This document shows, piece by piece, positions 1-13,348 of a stretch of DNA of 64,000 bases (positions within the stretch are counted from its first letter, which is position 1; each line of letters begins with the position of its first letter). Source of the DNA: Sphaerosporella brunnea (Eukaryota > Ascomycota > Pezizomycetes > Pezizales > Pyronemataceae); the NCBI GenBank assembly GCA_008704415.1, contig VXIS01000227.1, positions 1 to 64,000 of the forward strand, read 5' to 3'. The position numbers and the translations under genes are program-made. The notes beneath the pieces are model-generated. The model searched no databases, had not been told where the DNA came from, and worked only from the letters and a program-made list of their open reading frames with translations.

Positions 1-1086
1 GGTTCAGGGCAAGGCTCGGCGTAGGGCGCGACGCGGGTTATTGGAGTGCACAGCCGTGGAGCGCGCACGCGCTGCGCCCCACCACTGCATATCACTCGAC
101 TCCCCATCAACCACCGACCCCCCCTGTCTGGAGTTTGGAGTGCCAAGCCATCGATAAAAGGGATACTTTATAAACAACAGCGCAGTGCCAGAAACATCGC
201 AGACCTACTGCACTCACCAACATGCGCATTGTTGTTTTAGTATTTACTCGCCGTGCAGTCAGTGCGGTTATCCTATCGATTGCATACGGGGTTCATGTAA
301 ATCTAGATGTGTCGAGAGTGTGCTGCGCACATGCAGCTTTTCATACCGCATATCAACGTTTTTTGAACGACCACGAGTGGGCCTGGTCTCGAGTGCTGGC
401 TGGTGAGGCCAGTAGTCCGCTTATTCCTCCTTCTCTTTCTCTTTATCTCTATGGATCGCACCTTCCTCAATACAAAATTGAGCTTTACAGGCGCTGTCAA
501 GGGCAATAGAAGATGGGGAAAAAATTGTTGACTCAAAAGATGCGTCCCAGACACTGAGAGCGGCATCGCGCCACAGGCAATGCTTTTCTCCGCGTTTTTC
601 GTTCAATTGTTCGCCGTGTTTTTACACAGTAGTGCGGGGAAGTCTCACCGCGCAATGAGCATGGAATTAGGTGGCCAAGGTGAGTAATTGGGTGCTTGCC
701 GGTGAGGGGCAGCTGACGTGGTGATGGGCAGTGTGCATTATTGGCTACAATCCCTGTCCAGTTGTTTCACTCGCCGCGCGCATGGTGGGGGTATGGTTGG
801 GGACACCTTAAAACGGAGTGCCAAAAGCCACCTTTTGCACGCGAATATATTAAATCACAACAGCACCTAAAATTAAAAGAGTCCTCTACAGCGACAGATA
901 TGCTGCTGGGGAAGCCGTGTAGAGAGCTCAAAATAAAAAAAACGGGTTGTGGGGTTGGAAAATTGCGAGGTTTGTGGGAGCATTTTGTATGGGCCAACCC
1001 TGACCTTGTCGCGTAGATAGGTAGTACAACCATACCCTTTTGGGTAAAAAATCACCCGATAAGGATATTCGAGTGATTTACTGTGA
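1..1086. other. intergenic, no gene seen
   Basis: No reading frame here looks like protein. The longest open frames are under 100 codons and overlap on both strands. I see no tRNA and no recognisable repeat before the inverted-repeat element that begins at 1087. Confidence 0.6.
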
Positions 1087-1327
1087 TACCGTATTATCTC
1101 ACTTAAGAGTCACACCCCTAATCAGGCAATTTTCACACTAATCAGGAATTTTTTCGACGTTTAAGGCTCCAAAAGCTCGAAATCAGGCCATCTTTAATTT
1201 TCGCCAGCAAAAAGATTACTTAAAGCGCCTCAGAATCGCACATAGAAAATATTTCATACATTTTGGAGTGAGTTGAAAACTCGCTGGCACGCGCCAAGAC
1301 CGATTAAAAGTGTGAGATAATACGGTA
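1087..1327. mobile_element. MITE-like element with terminal inverted repeats and TA target site
   Basis: ATACCGTATTATCTCAC at 1086-1102 is the exact reverse complement of GTGAGATAATACGGTAT at 1312-1328. With TA (1087-1088 and 1326-1327) taken as the target duplication, the element is about 237 bp and begins CCGTATTATCTCAC. It has no coding capacity and is A/T-rich. TAATCAGG followed by an A/T run occurs twice inside it (about 1120-1152). TA duplications and short TIRs are typical of non-autonomous Tc1/mariner/pogo (Fot1-type) elements of fungi. The family assignment is inference, since no transposase and no second copy lie in the window. Confidence 0.6.
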
Positions 1328-1328
1328 T

Positions 1329-3554
1329 TATTTTTTTGTTTGTGTTTCCACACAGCACACATTTTGACTTATCTACAACCTGACGATGCCCTTTATATAC
1401 CCACTGCGTGAACCCCTTTGTACCATAATCATAACCCGCACTATAGGCCTCCATCACCCGTACACAGTGATTGTAGTAGCGGCTGATGGAAGCGGTGGTT
1501 ACAGAGTCCAAAGCAGCGGGAAGAACGTTTTTCAATCCTTTAAGAGAATATTCGCAGCGTTCGCGCGTATAGTGCCTGGCTGCACACCAACACCGCCCAA
1601 CAAAGCTGAGCTCGCAGTGAAACTTGGGATAAAAAGATAGCATCTATGTAGCCCTCCAAACTTAAAGATCGGGCATTACATACCACAAAAAGTCGGATTC
1701 AGAGCTGTGGAGTCGCGATTTGGGCTTCAGCGGCGTCGCTAGGGGCAGTCCGGGTCGCTTAGTAATCAAAATGAATGTCGCGAGTTACACAGTCCCCAAC
1801 CATACCGGTGTTTTAATCGCCGTCATGTTCAGCGGTTTCGAGCGCTCGCAATGGACCGAGAAACCGGGTGCCAAGGGACGGAAAATCAGGTCGAAATCCC
1901 CTTTTCCGGACGTTTGTCGGAACACACAATACTCTACACCCAACCAGACTCGATCCAACCCCAAACGCTGACACCACAAGACTTTCCCGTCGCAGAACTC
2001 CAAACCGCCAAACTTCGCCGCGCCGCCTGCTGTCTACTACATACTACGCTGACCACACTCCCACAACTCGCAATCTTGTTACATACCTCCATTTGCGCTC
2101 CATCGCGATAACAACCCATCGCCCACACACACACACAGCTGCAGCGCTCTTCCACACCTGCATCCATCTCTGCTTCAAAGTGAGAGTGAGATCTCGAGAA
2201 ACAGCGAAACGCAGACCGTTCTAAAATACGCCTCGCCCTTCCATTCCTCATCGTCGCGCCCTACCCACTGCAGTCAGTTCGAACAGAGCCGCCTTTCAAG
2301 CACGCACCCTTCCAGAACCCTAACAAACTCAGCGTTTCCCGCTTCCGTTTCCAGTTTCGTTCCTCGAGAAGCGCCTCGCCTCCCCCGCGCTGAAGCTTTT
2401 TCTGTAAGGCCTCTCCCCCGAAAGCCAGAGTCTATATTCTTTTGTTGCCGTCCGCCACCCCCTCCCTCCAAAAAAACAGTGCCTAGTTTTTGAGCCCACA
2501 AACCCTCCCCCCCCCCCCTTCAACCCCGAACCATCATCGTGGTCGTCTCGCCGCTGTCGGAGAGACAGACCGACTCATTTTCCCCTTCTATTCTACTAGT
2601 CGGTCCTCTTACTTCCCGCCCTCCCGCCCGCGTATCCCTTTTCCAATCACCACCATTACCTTCACTTACCTCACATCACACCTTACCCAACCCACCACCC
2701 CACAAACACCACCACCACCTTTACCCCTCTGCCTTCCTTCGCGTGTTGTGTTCGCGATTCCTTGGTCGCTAGTCGCCATTCAAGAAATCTTGCTTACAAC
2801 ATCCTTTCACTGCTGCAGCGAACCGTCTGCTACATCTCTGTCGATCGCAACAACTTCGTCGGAATCACAACTGCTACTGTTATCTGTCGCCAGCTTTGCC
2901 TGCTACTGCATCTTCTGGGTCATCGAATTCAACGGCACTGCTTTTGCTACTCGCAGAACATAAATAAAGCAGCGGGATCGAAAAAGTTCGCTTTAATTGT
3001 CGATCGTCCCTTTTTACGTCAGCCTTCGAACCTACGACGAACTGCAATAATCAAAAACCACCCCGCTGGTTTCCAACAAACAGAACAAAGTCAAAATCCT
3101 TCGCTCGTTAGTACGTCGACAGGGGCAAAGCGAACCTCGCTCTTACATCACGCTCTTGTGGACGGATATCGATATCAATAATCCCTTTTTTATTGAAGAG
3201 CATCATCCTTACTTGGTACTTTCATTCCCTCCCTATTTCGCTGTTTCCGTTTTATCTTTCTTTCCTTGTGTTGTGGTTCTCCGAAGAGCGACACGAAAAA
3301 TACCGTCAGGTTAAGATAATGCGAGGCCCGGACTGTTACTGGTTGCAGAGGCTAGTCGCAAATTCTCGGGTCGGCTTTTTTTAGTGGATGGGGGAATGGG
3401 GACGTTCGAGGCGGTCTGAACTCTAACTGATTGCGCATGACGGAACAGATCTACTCGCTGTAAACCACACGCTCCAACCACGCCGATAAACTTTTCCTTC
3501 CTCCTTACTCCCTCCGCCTCTTTCTATCCCCCTTCGAGGACAACTTCCCCTGCC
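1329..3554. promoter_or_regulatory. intergenic DNA and C/T-rich leader upstream of the PP1 gene
   Basis: From about 1900 to 3550 the plus strand is strongly pyrimidine-rich (long runs of C, CT and CA), as is common for promoters and long 5' leaders of highly expressed fungal genes. Proline/serine-rich open frames such as 2490-2963 result from this composition and are not proposed as genes. 1329-1900 shows nothing recognisable. The transcription start cannot be fixed from sequence. Confidence 0.4.
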
Positions 3555-4740
<1,186 letters not shown>

Positions 4741-6074
4741 ATGGCGGTGACAGGGTCATCCTATCTCTACGAATACAAAGCTGGGGTGAGTGATGCAATG
4801 CGGCGAATTGTATTTTGTCACCAGGTTCTTTCGTTGTGAGTGCGGTTCATGGTCTTGAGTCGGCTTGTACGTTGTTGGCGCGCGTTATGCAGTGTCGGTG
4901 GCGGCGGGGCTAGAGGGTTATTAATGGGTTCTTTTGTGCTCTTTTTTTTTTCTTTTTTCTTTCTCACTACTTTTAACGTCTTTTACGATGAGGGCAAAAC
5001 ACCAAAAGATTGTTTCGTCATGATGGAACTTCGAAAGGAAACACCCGCGCGGGCATAGGCATTAGGAGGTTTTGCGATGAGAGCGTGGGAGATGGGATGA
5101 TCGAGGTGGGGAGGGGGGAAGTTCTGTTGGCTGATTATGATGTGAAGATGTTTCGTGTCCTACAATTGAGATGGTGGATGCGAGATGAATGAGCCTTTAT
5201 CTCTGGCTTCTATTATCTACCCACTCATTGAGCAGACAGAACGTACTTCCCACCCACCATCAACCTACCTACTCTTTACCGAACTGACTGACGGGGTGGC
5301 GCTAACCATATTTGTTTTTTTGTCACCCTCCCCAGGTCAGATCCTGCGCATTCCATGTGTGTTACTGTGTGTGGCTTTTTGCTTATTCCTTTTTTTTTTT
5401 TATGTTCTACATATGAGGAGTGTGTGTGTGTGCGAGTTTTGTGTGCTATGTATTTGCTGCTGCTGATGGTGATGTTTGCTTTTGTTGTGCAACTGAATGT
5501 TGCGTCTTGGGGGCCGATGGAATTTAGGGGTGGGGGGCTTTTTCTTTTTCGAAGGTTTTTATTGATTTTTTTTACGCTGGCTTGACCTTGACTGCTACTT
5601 ACAATGGGGCGAATATTCAGGATAGATGGCGGCGATACTGCTTCTACTCTGTACCTTTTTACGATCCGAATGGTAGATGAGGAGGGGGAGGTGGAGGAGG
5701 ATGATGAGAGAATGGGGATGTGATCTTTTTTAGTTTTGTGAGTGGGTTTCTCGGATTTTTTTGATGGTGGTAAACGCAATAGGTACTTCTCTTTGATGTG
5801 ATTCCTGATGAGAACCCCCCCCCCCCTCTTTTCTTCCCCACCCAAGGAGGTATAGCTGGACAATGGGCAACGCGTAGACTTTTTGCTTCATGGTGGGGTG
5901 GTTTGGGGTGCTTGGGTGGTGACTTGGCTGGAAAGATGTCGTCTCCTCAGGCTTGGGAACGAGTACACGCGCGACACAGGTACTGAGATTGATTGATTTG
6001 ATTGATTGATTGATGCCAATTTTGGGGGGGGGATCAACGCTTGATAATGGATGATGGATGATGATGTTCCACGG

Positions 6075-6094
6075 CCTAGGTACAAGTACCTAGG
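6075..6094. repeat. perfect 9-bp palindrome
   Basis: CCTAGGTAC and GTACCTAGG are separated by two bases (AA), forming a perfect inverted repeat in intergenic DNA. It could be a binding site for a dimeric factor or simply chance. No gene lies close by. Confidence 0.5.
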
Positions 6095-9065
6095 GTTTGT
6101 TCATGCTCAGCAGTGTGTGGTTAGGTAGTACTTGCATTTACATCATCCATCCATCATTTGGGAAAGTGGTTCCGCCTGTATGTACATAGCTCGTGGGTAG
6201 AGAGTGAATCGAGATCGCAATGGTGTACTCTGTCCCTTATATATTTTGTGGCGTTTTTGTTTTGCCGGAGCTGGTGAGGGAATTTGTTTTTCTGCGGGGG
6301 AGGGGGGAGGCGGGAGGCGGGGGCGGGGGAAGCGGGGCGCCGTTTGAGGTTTGGGTACGAGGCATGAAATATGTAAGGCGGCCCCGCCGGCCGTTAAGTT
6401 GCAGCCGTGACTGCAGCAGATATGTATGTAGAGTATCGGTGGGGTGGCTGGTAAATGTGGCTGCCACTTGGGTCAGTCAGCCCTGTCGATACATATGCAG
6501 GTAATAACTACCGCGTATCTAGGCGGCCGTTGAAGAGAGCGGGGAAGCGGAGGAGGGGAGTATCGATAAGATTGTACCGGTCGGAAACTCCACCGTAAGT
6601 ATAGATAGGAGATTCACTCATATCGCCGCCGCTGAGGAAACTGAAAACTTGAATTAAGCTGCTGCTAACTTATGCACGAATTCGAGCTGCTGGCATGCAA
6701 GCTGCTGCTTCCGGAACTGTGTTTTGTTTTGCTTTTTTTTTTTTTTTTTTTTTGCTTTTTCCTCGCCTTGGTGTGGTTGTGATACACAGAGTATCACTCG
6801 ACTGAGCATTGACCCGAGGTTATGCATGGAGAATTTGGAGGCTTCGATGGTGGAAGGGGCTTTGAGAAGTATGTTGGATGACATGGATTGGGGTTAATTG
6901 TTTCCTAAACCGGACTGCGTATCGGCATCCCTCGCCCCGACTCGCAGTTTTCAAAACAACAGTCTAGAATTGGTTGTGCTCCGACATCCGCCATACGGAG
7001 CGACTGGTTAAGGGCTCAAGCGAGCGAGAGCTCGGGGTTACACAGCTTTTCCAATGGCTACCGATATGTCAACTAACCAGTCATAAAGCCGTTGTGAGTT
7101 GTTGCTTTTGGTGCGGACCCACCTGCCTGCTCTAGGGTGCAGATGTGATGGGTAGTTACTATGCTCTGATCATTGACGATCACCGGATATCGATGTCGAT
7201 GCTTAACCGGGACCGGTAAAAGTGCTGCCTGCAGGGAGGGGAGGGGGGCCTGGACTCGCGGGGAAGGAGTGTGGGGAACTACATTAATGTTGTGGGACGT
7301 CGTTTGAAGCGCGCATGGCCCGATTTCTTGTCATAGGAAGTGGAGCTAGCTGGGGAAATCGGGGTGGATGGGTACTTGTGGTGATACTATACGTTGACCT
7401 GCGACAATTGTAGCTGGCAGTTCTCGCCAAACATCCAGGATTTTCCTGCATCCGAAGGTCCCTCTTGACCATTCCAGCATTGCTACATGATGTCCTTCGA
7501 CCACGCCAACCTCACTAAGCAAAGCCCGCATCACTTCTCACCTCACGCGTTGTTTTTTTTTTTTTTTTTTTTGGCAGGTCGGTCCTCACAGTCGAGTGAT
7601 ATTCAATGATTCGCCGTTTTTAGCATCAGGCAGAATATTCCCCAATGCGCCCACTTCGGAAAAACTATTTTACCGTCCCCATCCATGTCTGTTACGTCTG
7701 TTTCAGGCAAAAAGGAGGGGTGGTGCATACATACATACTTCACAGGGAAGTGTCTCTGCAGTTGTGCACAGACCACAGCTTATCCCCACATGCAAGGGGG
7801 GGGACTCGAACCGTGCCATGCGCAATTACATGGAAAAGCAATTGAAGCTGCCTAAATACTCTAGATAACTTTACTGACTGCCTGTTGGTCGAATCGTACA
7901 TGGCGGGGCAACTCGTGACACGCCGCACCGCAGCGCTAAGTTTGGACCTGGCCTGGGCCTTCCTTTCCCGGGTGCCCACGTACGTGTGCTAGGTAGGTCT
8001 GTACATACATTACAATTGCAAGATTCTCCGTGAGCTTGTCGAGGCGGCACGAGTTGCTTCAAAGCTGCTGCCTTTTTAATGGCGGCCTCGTGAGAACACA
8101 GCCCGAACTCGGGCCAGGCATCAACATCTCAGGGTATTGATGTGAGCCGCCACGGTCTATCTCTCGGTACTTTTGTCTAGAGTACTCTAGCCGTATGTAA
8201 GAACTGTAGCATATCATTGCCGCGGTTAACTATATGGGAAACTTTACACTTGCCGCTGTGCGTGAAGTAAAGCATTGATCACCAAAGCAAAATAATAATA
8301 ATAATAATAATAAAAATTCCCCAAGATCACGAAAGTTGGGGTTCCCAAAAATAAAGCAGCATTCATTTGCTCGATCGATCTTCCCGGAGAATTATTCGAA
8401 ACACACGCCACCACGACGCCCGGCGGTTACATCGAATACCAACAACCAACTTGTCCCGGGTCCATGGTTCAGGGTGTAGAGTATGTGTGCGATAGCACAC
8501 AAGCTGCTGGCTGTGGCGTTCCCACGACTGTAGCCCATGTCTCGGCAGTCACCAGTTACAGCTCGAGGCTTAGTCAAGTCTGCAGTTCTGCTTTTTTTAT
8601 CTTTGCGCTCCCTCTTTTTTTTTTTTTTTTTCACCCTGTAGCGATGCTGTGCCATGACGTCCGCTGGGGAGGGTGAGTGAGACTCTAGATCTCAACCCCA
8701 TGCTTTTTACCCTTTCAGATCTCGCGTGTCAGTAACAGCAGGACCGAAGGCCCATGACCCCGTTCCAGAATCGCGGCCATGAAGAAACATAGATTTGGAA
8801 AACCCACACAACAAAGAAATAGACGGCGGCTCTCCGCACACACACACGCGGGGAATGATCGATTTATTTTTTGGGGGGGATTATTGGGAGATGCAGGCGG
8901 CGTGCAACGTGTATGCGCCGGAACCGAGTGATGGAAAGTGCAGCCTGGACCACGACCACCACCACCACCACCGTTGCCAGAAGCAACACACTAATGGTTC
9001 TTCGTACTCCGTGGCGACGTCCACGATGGTGATGGTGGCGGCTGTAAAATTGCGCATCTCATGTG

Positions 9066-9140
9066 CCAGCTTCGTGGTGGTGGTGGTGGTGGTGGTGGAG
9101 GTGGTGGTGGTGGTGGTGGAGGTGGTGGTGGGGGGGATAG
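9066..9140. repeat. (GTG)n trinucleotide microsatellite
   Basis: A run of GTG/GGT triplets with three interruptions (GGA, GGA, GGG) spans about 75 bp. A shorter (ACC)n run lies nearby at about 8949-8971. Both strands are open through it (poly-Gly, poly-Val or poly-Thr) only because of the triplet composition. Confidence 0.8.
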
Positions 9141-10639
9141 TTGTCCACGCAGAGAGAAAGTTCTAACTGTCGATGAACGGGGCGGATGGATTGTTCATAT
9201 AACTAGTCCTCGTGTCTTCCAATTTCTGGTTTCTCGAAATCTTTGTTTCGACCGGCTATGTTGATTGATACACTATGGGCCGGATCTCATGACCATCGTG
9301 CAGTTGTTTCGTGGTTGTGAATGCAATACCTGCAACTGCCACTTCCAGTTTAGGTAATGGTATGGCTGCTGCGGTGACTTGTCCACAGTATCTATCAATC
9401 GATGTCTCACTCGGATACCCTCGTTCCTGTCAACCCAGAGAGAGGCGAACCAAGCGCGAAGCCCAGTGCCCAAGTCGCCAAAAGAAATAATAACTAAATG
9501 AGGCATTGACCAGTGTCCTCTCACCTAGCGTCTGTCAAAACCCTCAGTTGTCGTGCATGAGATGCATGCACGGAAGATCATACATATGCCACAGATTGAT
9601 TTCAGCGACCCCACCCGTAGCATGTACCAATCGGTTAACTAAATATTGAACCAAAAAAAAAAAAAAAACTTGCATCCCCCCGAGTGCTTGCGAATGATGG
9701 GGAACCGAATGGCGGTGCTGTACGTGTTCAACCACCCCCCCCCCGCTGATGTGGCAGTTAACTGCTGTTTCGACTTGCCTACGGGTCACCGACCGCGGCG
9801 CCGGGCCACCCCCCATCCGCCCCTTCCCCAGATATATTATTTGACCTGATCAGATTGGGGGGGGGGGGGGGCGGATATCGATGTGGCGTGTGCGAGTGTA
9901 CCCAGGTGTACTCACCGAACCACATGGAAAGTTGGATGGATCACCTAGAAAAACTATGCCTTTCCGTTTCACGAAAAAAAATCCTACATCCTACACCTAC
10001 ATGCATAATCGAAGAAATCACATGTACCCGCCGAAAACTCCGTACATCCCTCCATGTGGTGGAGGAAGGCTTCTTGCTTCTCGCTGAACTTCCCAAACAA
10101 AAAAACTTACTCTTAGGGCGGGCGGACGAACGTTCGAGCCCTCCGGGGAGGGGAGGGCGGCCGCAGAAGGGAATTCTATCTGCTGCGCACATCCAATATG
10201 TGTTCCGATGAACCAGCCCTTTTTTGCGGGATGGGTTCTTGCATGTTACGCTCTCCCTCCGCTGACGAGGCGGTCCATAAGTGGTTCCGCTGCGAAAAAA
10301 AAAGAAAAAAGAAAAAAACAAAAAAACAAAAAGTGAAAAAAAAAAATCTAGGTTGCCTACTAAGCATACACGCGCAGGTACTAAGTAGATCATTGAGGGA
10401 AGGGTGCATATCCGGATCCCCCGGATTTCTACAGAACTGTGAAAATAGCTCAAGCCAAAAGACCCTTTTTGTTTTTAATACCCGTCGACCTTGTCCATGC
10501 TGGTGGTGGAGTGCATAGGCTTTGTTTTTTTTTTTTGTTTTTTTTTTTGCTGCTGCATGGCGCCTGTCAATACGACGAGAGGGAACCCAAGGACGTCACG
10601 TTTCCGTTTCCAGTCATACTAGAGTTTTACATCAATTGA

Positions 10640-12280
10640 CGAAGAGCTCGAGGGAAGAACTCATGTCTTCCGCGAATAACGCAAACAATCAAAGTCAGTA
10701 CCAAAGTGGCTACTAACGTAGGAATGTACGAGATGGATCGATGTACATACATACCTGTCAAAGTCAGCCACAGCGATTGGGGCCAAGCATCTCTTGGTCA
10801 CAGTCGACAACGCAAAACCCATCTGGTGCTCAGCACCAATCATGGCGGGCCATGTTGACTTGCCCGATGGTGGTGCGCACGCGCGACAGTTGCCCGACGG
10901 ATAGCAACATGGCCCTCGTGGATCTGCACGGGTGGAGACTTCGAACGGAAGGGAACACGTGCGAAAGAGCTGTTTCAAAGGCTACTTGTGTTATATGGGG
11001 GGGGGGGGGGGTTACATACATGCATGTATGCATGTCGGATCGTCCGCCAAAGAAAAAATCGGATATCGTATAATATCTGTACGCACCAGCTAGACTTGAA
11101 TCCAACTGTTATCAGATGCAGGAACGTCATGAGATGGATGCCGGCCGCAACATCTCCTTGAATGTAGGCCAGCACAGATAGTGGTATGAACTCTGGATCA
11201 ATCTTCGACTTTGCGATCGGTGTCTCCGAGAAGTGGTCGAAGCTCTCGTGAGTATAGTCAATAGAAGAAGTAGAAACCTTCTGATGTGGCGGTGGTCGGT
11301 TGCCTTCAACTCAGACAGCGTAAACATCGTGTGATAGAGCATGGCCGACCGACCAATCAAGGCAAATTGCGCCCCAATCGGCTGTTGCAAGAAGGTTTTT
11401 CAGCCTTCTTTTCACCGCTCATGACTGGAAAATGCGGGAGGCGCATATCCGTCTTCAACAACCAGGAACCGTCTGTAAGCATGTTCCACGTCCCGGCTGT
11501 AAGTAAAGTCTGACAAGATCTGACGTCCCCCCCCCCCGAAGTATGATTCTGCACTTCTAAAGGGCGGATTCATGCCTCGCAGGACCGTCTTCCCCAATGG
11601 GGAGACTTGAAACGGCATTGCCGGCCACCTACCCCAGCCTGAGAACCCTTCTAGAAGGAACAACGGAGCTTCCATCTCCCAACATTTGCCCATTCGTCTA
11701 TCTTACGCCCCATGCCTGCCATGCTGTGCGTGTTGCGGTGACCGGTGGGCCCTGGAACTAATGCATCATGGATTGGCGCTGCTGCAGAAATGTTCTCAGC
11801 AAGCAGGTGCTGCTAGCTAACGGGCCCACAGGGACGAGTACAACAACGACAACACTACCCGCTGTTAGGAAGCGGAGAGAAAGAGAGAGAGAGAGATGAG
11901 AGTGCATTCTCATCGGTGAGTACAAATTCGGTTGAAGAACGAGCTGCCACGCAATTTCAATGTTGATTCTGAATTACTGCAAAAGCTCAAAAAAACGAAT
12001 AAAAAACGAATAATGATAATAATAAAAAAAGTAAAGAAAAACCACATACTCCGGAATCGGCGCAACGTCATGAGCTTTTTCCAACCCCAGCTGGCGCGGT
12101 GGTGGTTGGTTGGCCTTAAACTGCTCGACATATTCAAGGCTGAGACAGTACAAATAATATTCGTACATGTGCCTGCCATGTAGTATTGGCAGGGGGTGGG
12201 CTGCATTCCATGGGTGTTCTAGAAGAAAGCCATTCAAAGAAAGCCAGTAAACTCCTGCAGCACCCCAATGGATCAATAAA
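10640..12280 (-). pseudogene. possible unidentified or decayed multi-exon coding sequence
   Basis: Several minus-strand segments look protein-coding but cannot be joined into one model. One is a frame ending near 12050 before a GTATGT donor, with a TTTTGCAG acceptor at 11977 (73-nt intron) leading into a short terminal exon. Another is a frame at about 11100-11290 (including LAYIQGDVAAGIHLM) ending before a GTGCGT donor. A third is a frame at about 10755-10840 ending DFD before GTATGT. Stop codons and frame changes separate them. The middle segment weakly recalls the central region of fungal-specific Zn2Cys6 transcription factors, but no zinc cluster is visible. It could also be a multi-exon gene I cannot assemble, or chance. 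Confidence 0.25.
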
Positions 12281-12349
12281 TCGCTACCACCCACACACAC
12301 ACACGATTTCTAAATTCTGTTTCGGGCCGGTATCTGCTGCTACTACTGC

Positions 12350-12421
12350 CATCATCATCATCATCATCAGCATCATCATCATCATCGAGGAAGAACAACA
12401 ACAATAACAACAACAACAACA
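12350..12421. repeat. (ATC)n and (AAC)n microsatellite pair
   Basis: ATC/CATCAT triplets with one interruption run from about 12351 to 12385 and are followed by AAC/AAT triplets to 12421. It is intergenic. Confidence 0.8.
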
Positions 12422-13348
12422 TGTCAATTCAATTTCTTTCTCGAGATCATGTGTGTGCCGCCGGCAGGTCAGAAGCGTACCCCGGAACTTTTCATTCAAT
12501 CTCGTTCCGGTCGAGGGCTGCCTGCGCCAGCCTACTCGCCCTGCCACGCAGCAGAAGCCACAGGCGTGTGAACTCTCCTTCTCTATGATCGTCCAATAGC
12601 CACACTACGCATCCTCCCCCCCCCCCCCCCCTTTACCCCAGCCCACCGCGCGACGTCGTCGACCAGTTCATCCGTAGCCTTAATTCGCTTCATAAAAACA
12701 TGGACTGAACAATTCAATCCAATCATACCCCGGTTAGCATATCATTTGAGCATGTAGAGGAAGGCGTGGGCGGATTGCCAACAGACAGTTACATTGCATA
12801 GCGCCGTGGTTCGTGTTTTGGAACAAAAAAAAAAAAAAAAAAGGCGTAGGTAGCCCGGTAAACACCAGCACCCAGCACCCAGCACCACCATCGGCCATCC
12901 ACGTTTTCTCTTAATGACGCTGGGCCGGTGTGTGTGGGCGCCCGGGCCGGGCTTGGGATGCAGGAGAAGGGTAGGAGGTAGCGGTGAAGCAGAGCGATGG
13001 CCACCTAATCGAGCGCTGTGACAGTTAGGAGAGCTGCGGTGGCTTCTTTTGTTTGGTGGAACCTCCTCCTGCCATAACGTCTAATGGTTCATTTCTTCTT
13101 TGTCCCTCGGCCAGGCCATGACGAACTTTAACCATTTAATGGCATTCATCAGACCCCTCGAAGGCTCGAAGATAGACAGACAGATAGCCTAGTGACCAGC
13201 ACACAGCAACTAAAAGCACCAACCTCGACGAGACCTTCCAACAGCTAGTTATTAAAGCCCGCCACCAGCCCACTCGCTTCATTCTCCACACTTCGAACTA
13301 TCTCCCCAACACTGAAGCTACTTAATACCCGGACAACTGCTATTCAGA

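Larger units (their letters stand above)
4741..13348. other. 8.6-kb stretch without a recognised gene
   Basis: The DNA is low-complexity and full of homopolymers: T runs near 6730, 7548 and 8618, A runs near 9651 and 12823, G runs at about 9857-9871 and near 10998, C runs near 5815 and 12607. Microsatellites are (AAT)n near 8291, (GTG)n at 9066-9140, and (ATC)n/(AAC)n at 12350-12420. Open frames are short and mostly compositional. The first few hundred bases presumably hold the PP1 3' UTR. Possible coding traces on the minus strand at 10.6-12.3 kb are listed separately. Confidence 0.5.

Noticed and set aside
2490..2963. Proline/serine/threonine-rich open frame upstream of PP1
   Set aside because: Entirely explained by the C/T-rich composition of the leader. 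No domain, and similar frames are open in parallel.
5276..5863. 195-codon minus-strand frame
   Set aside because: Lys/Ser/Pro low-complexity product of T-, GT- and GGA-rich DNA. No family and no splice context.
7780..7830. GGACTCGAACC resembling a minus-strand tRNA T-arm
   Set aside because: The stem halves do not pair and no acceptor or anticodon arm can be drawn around it.
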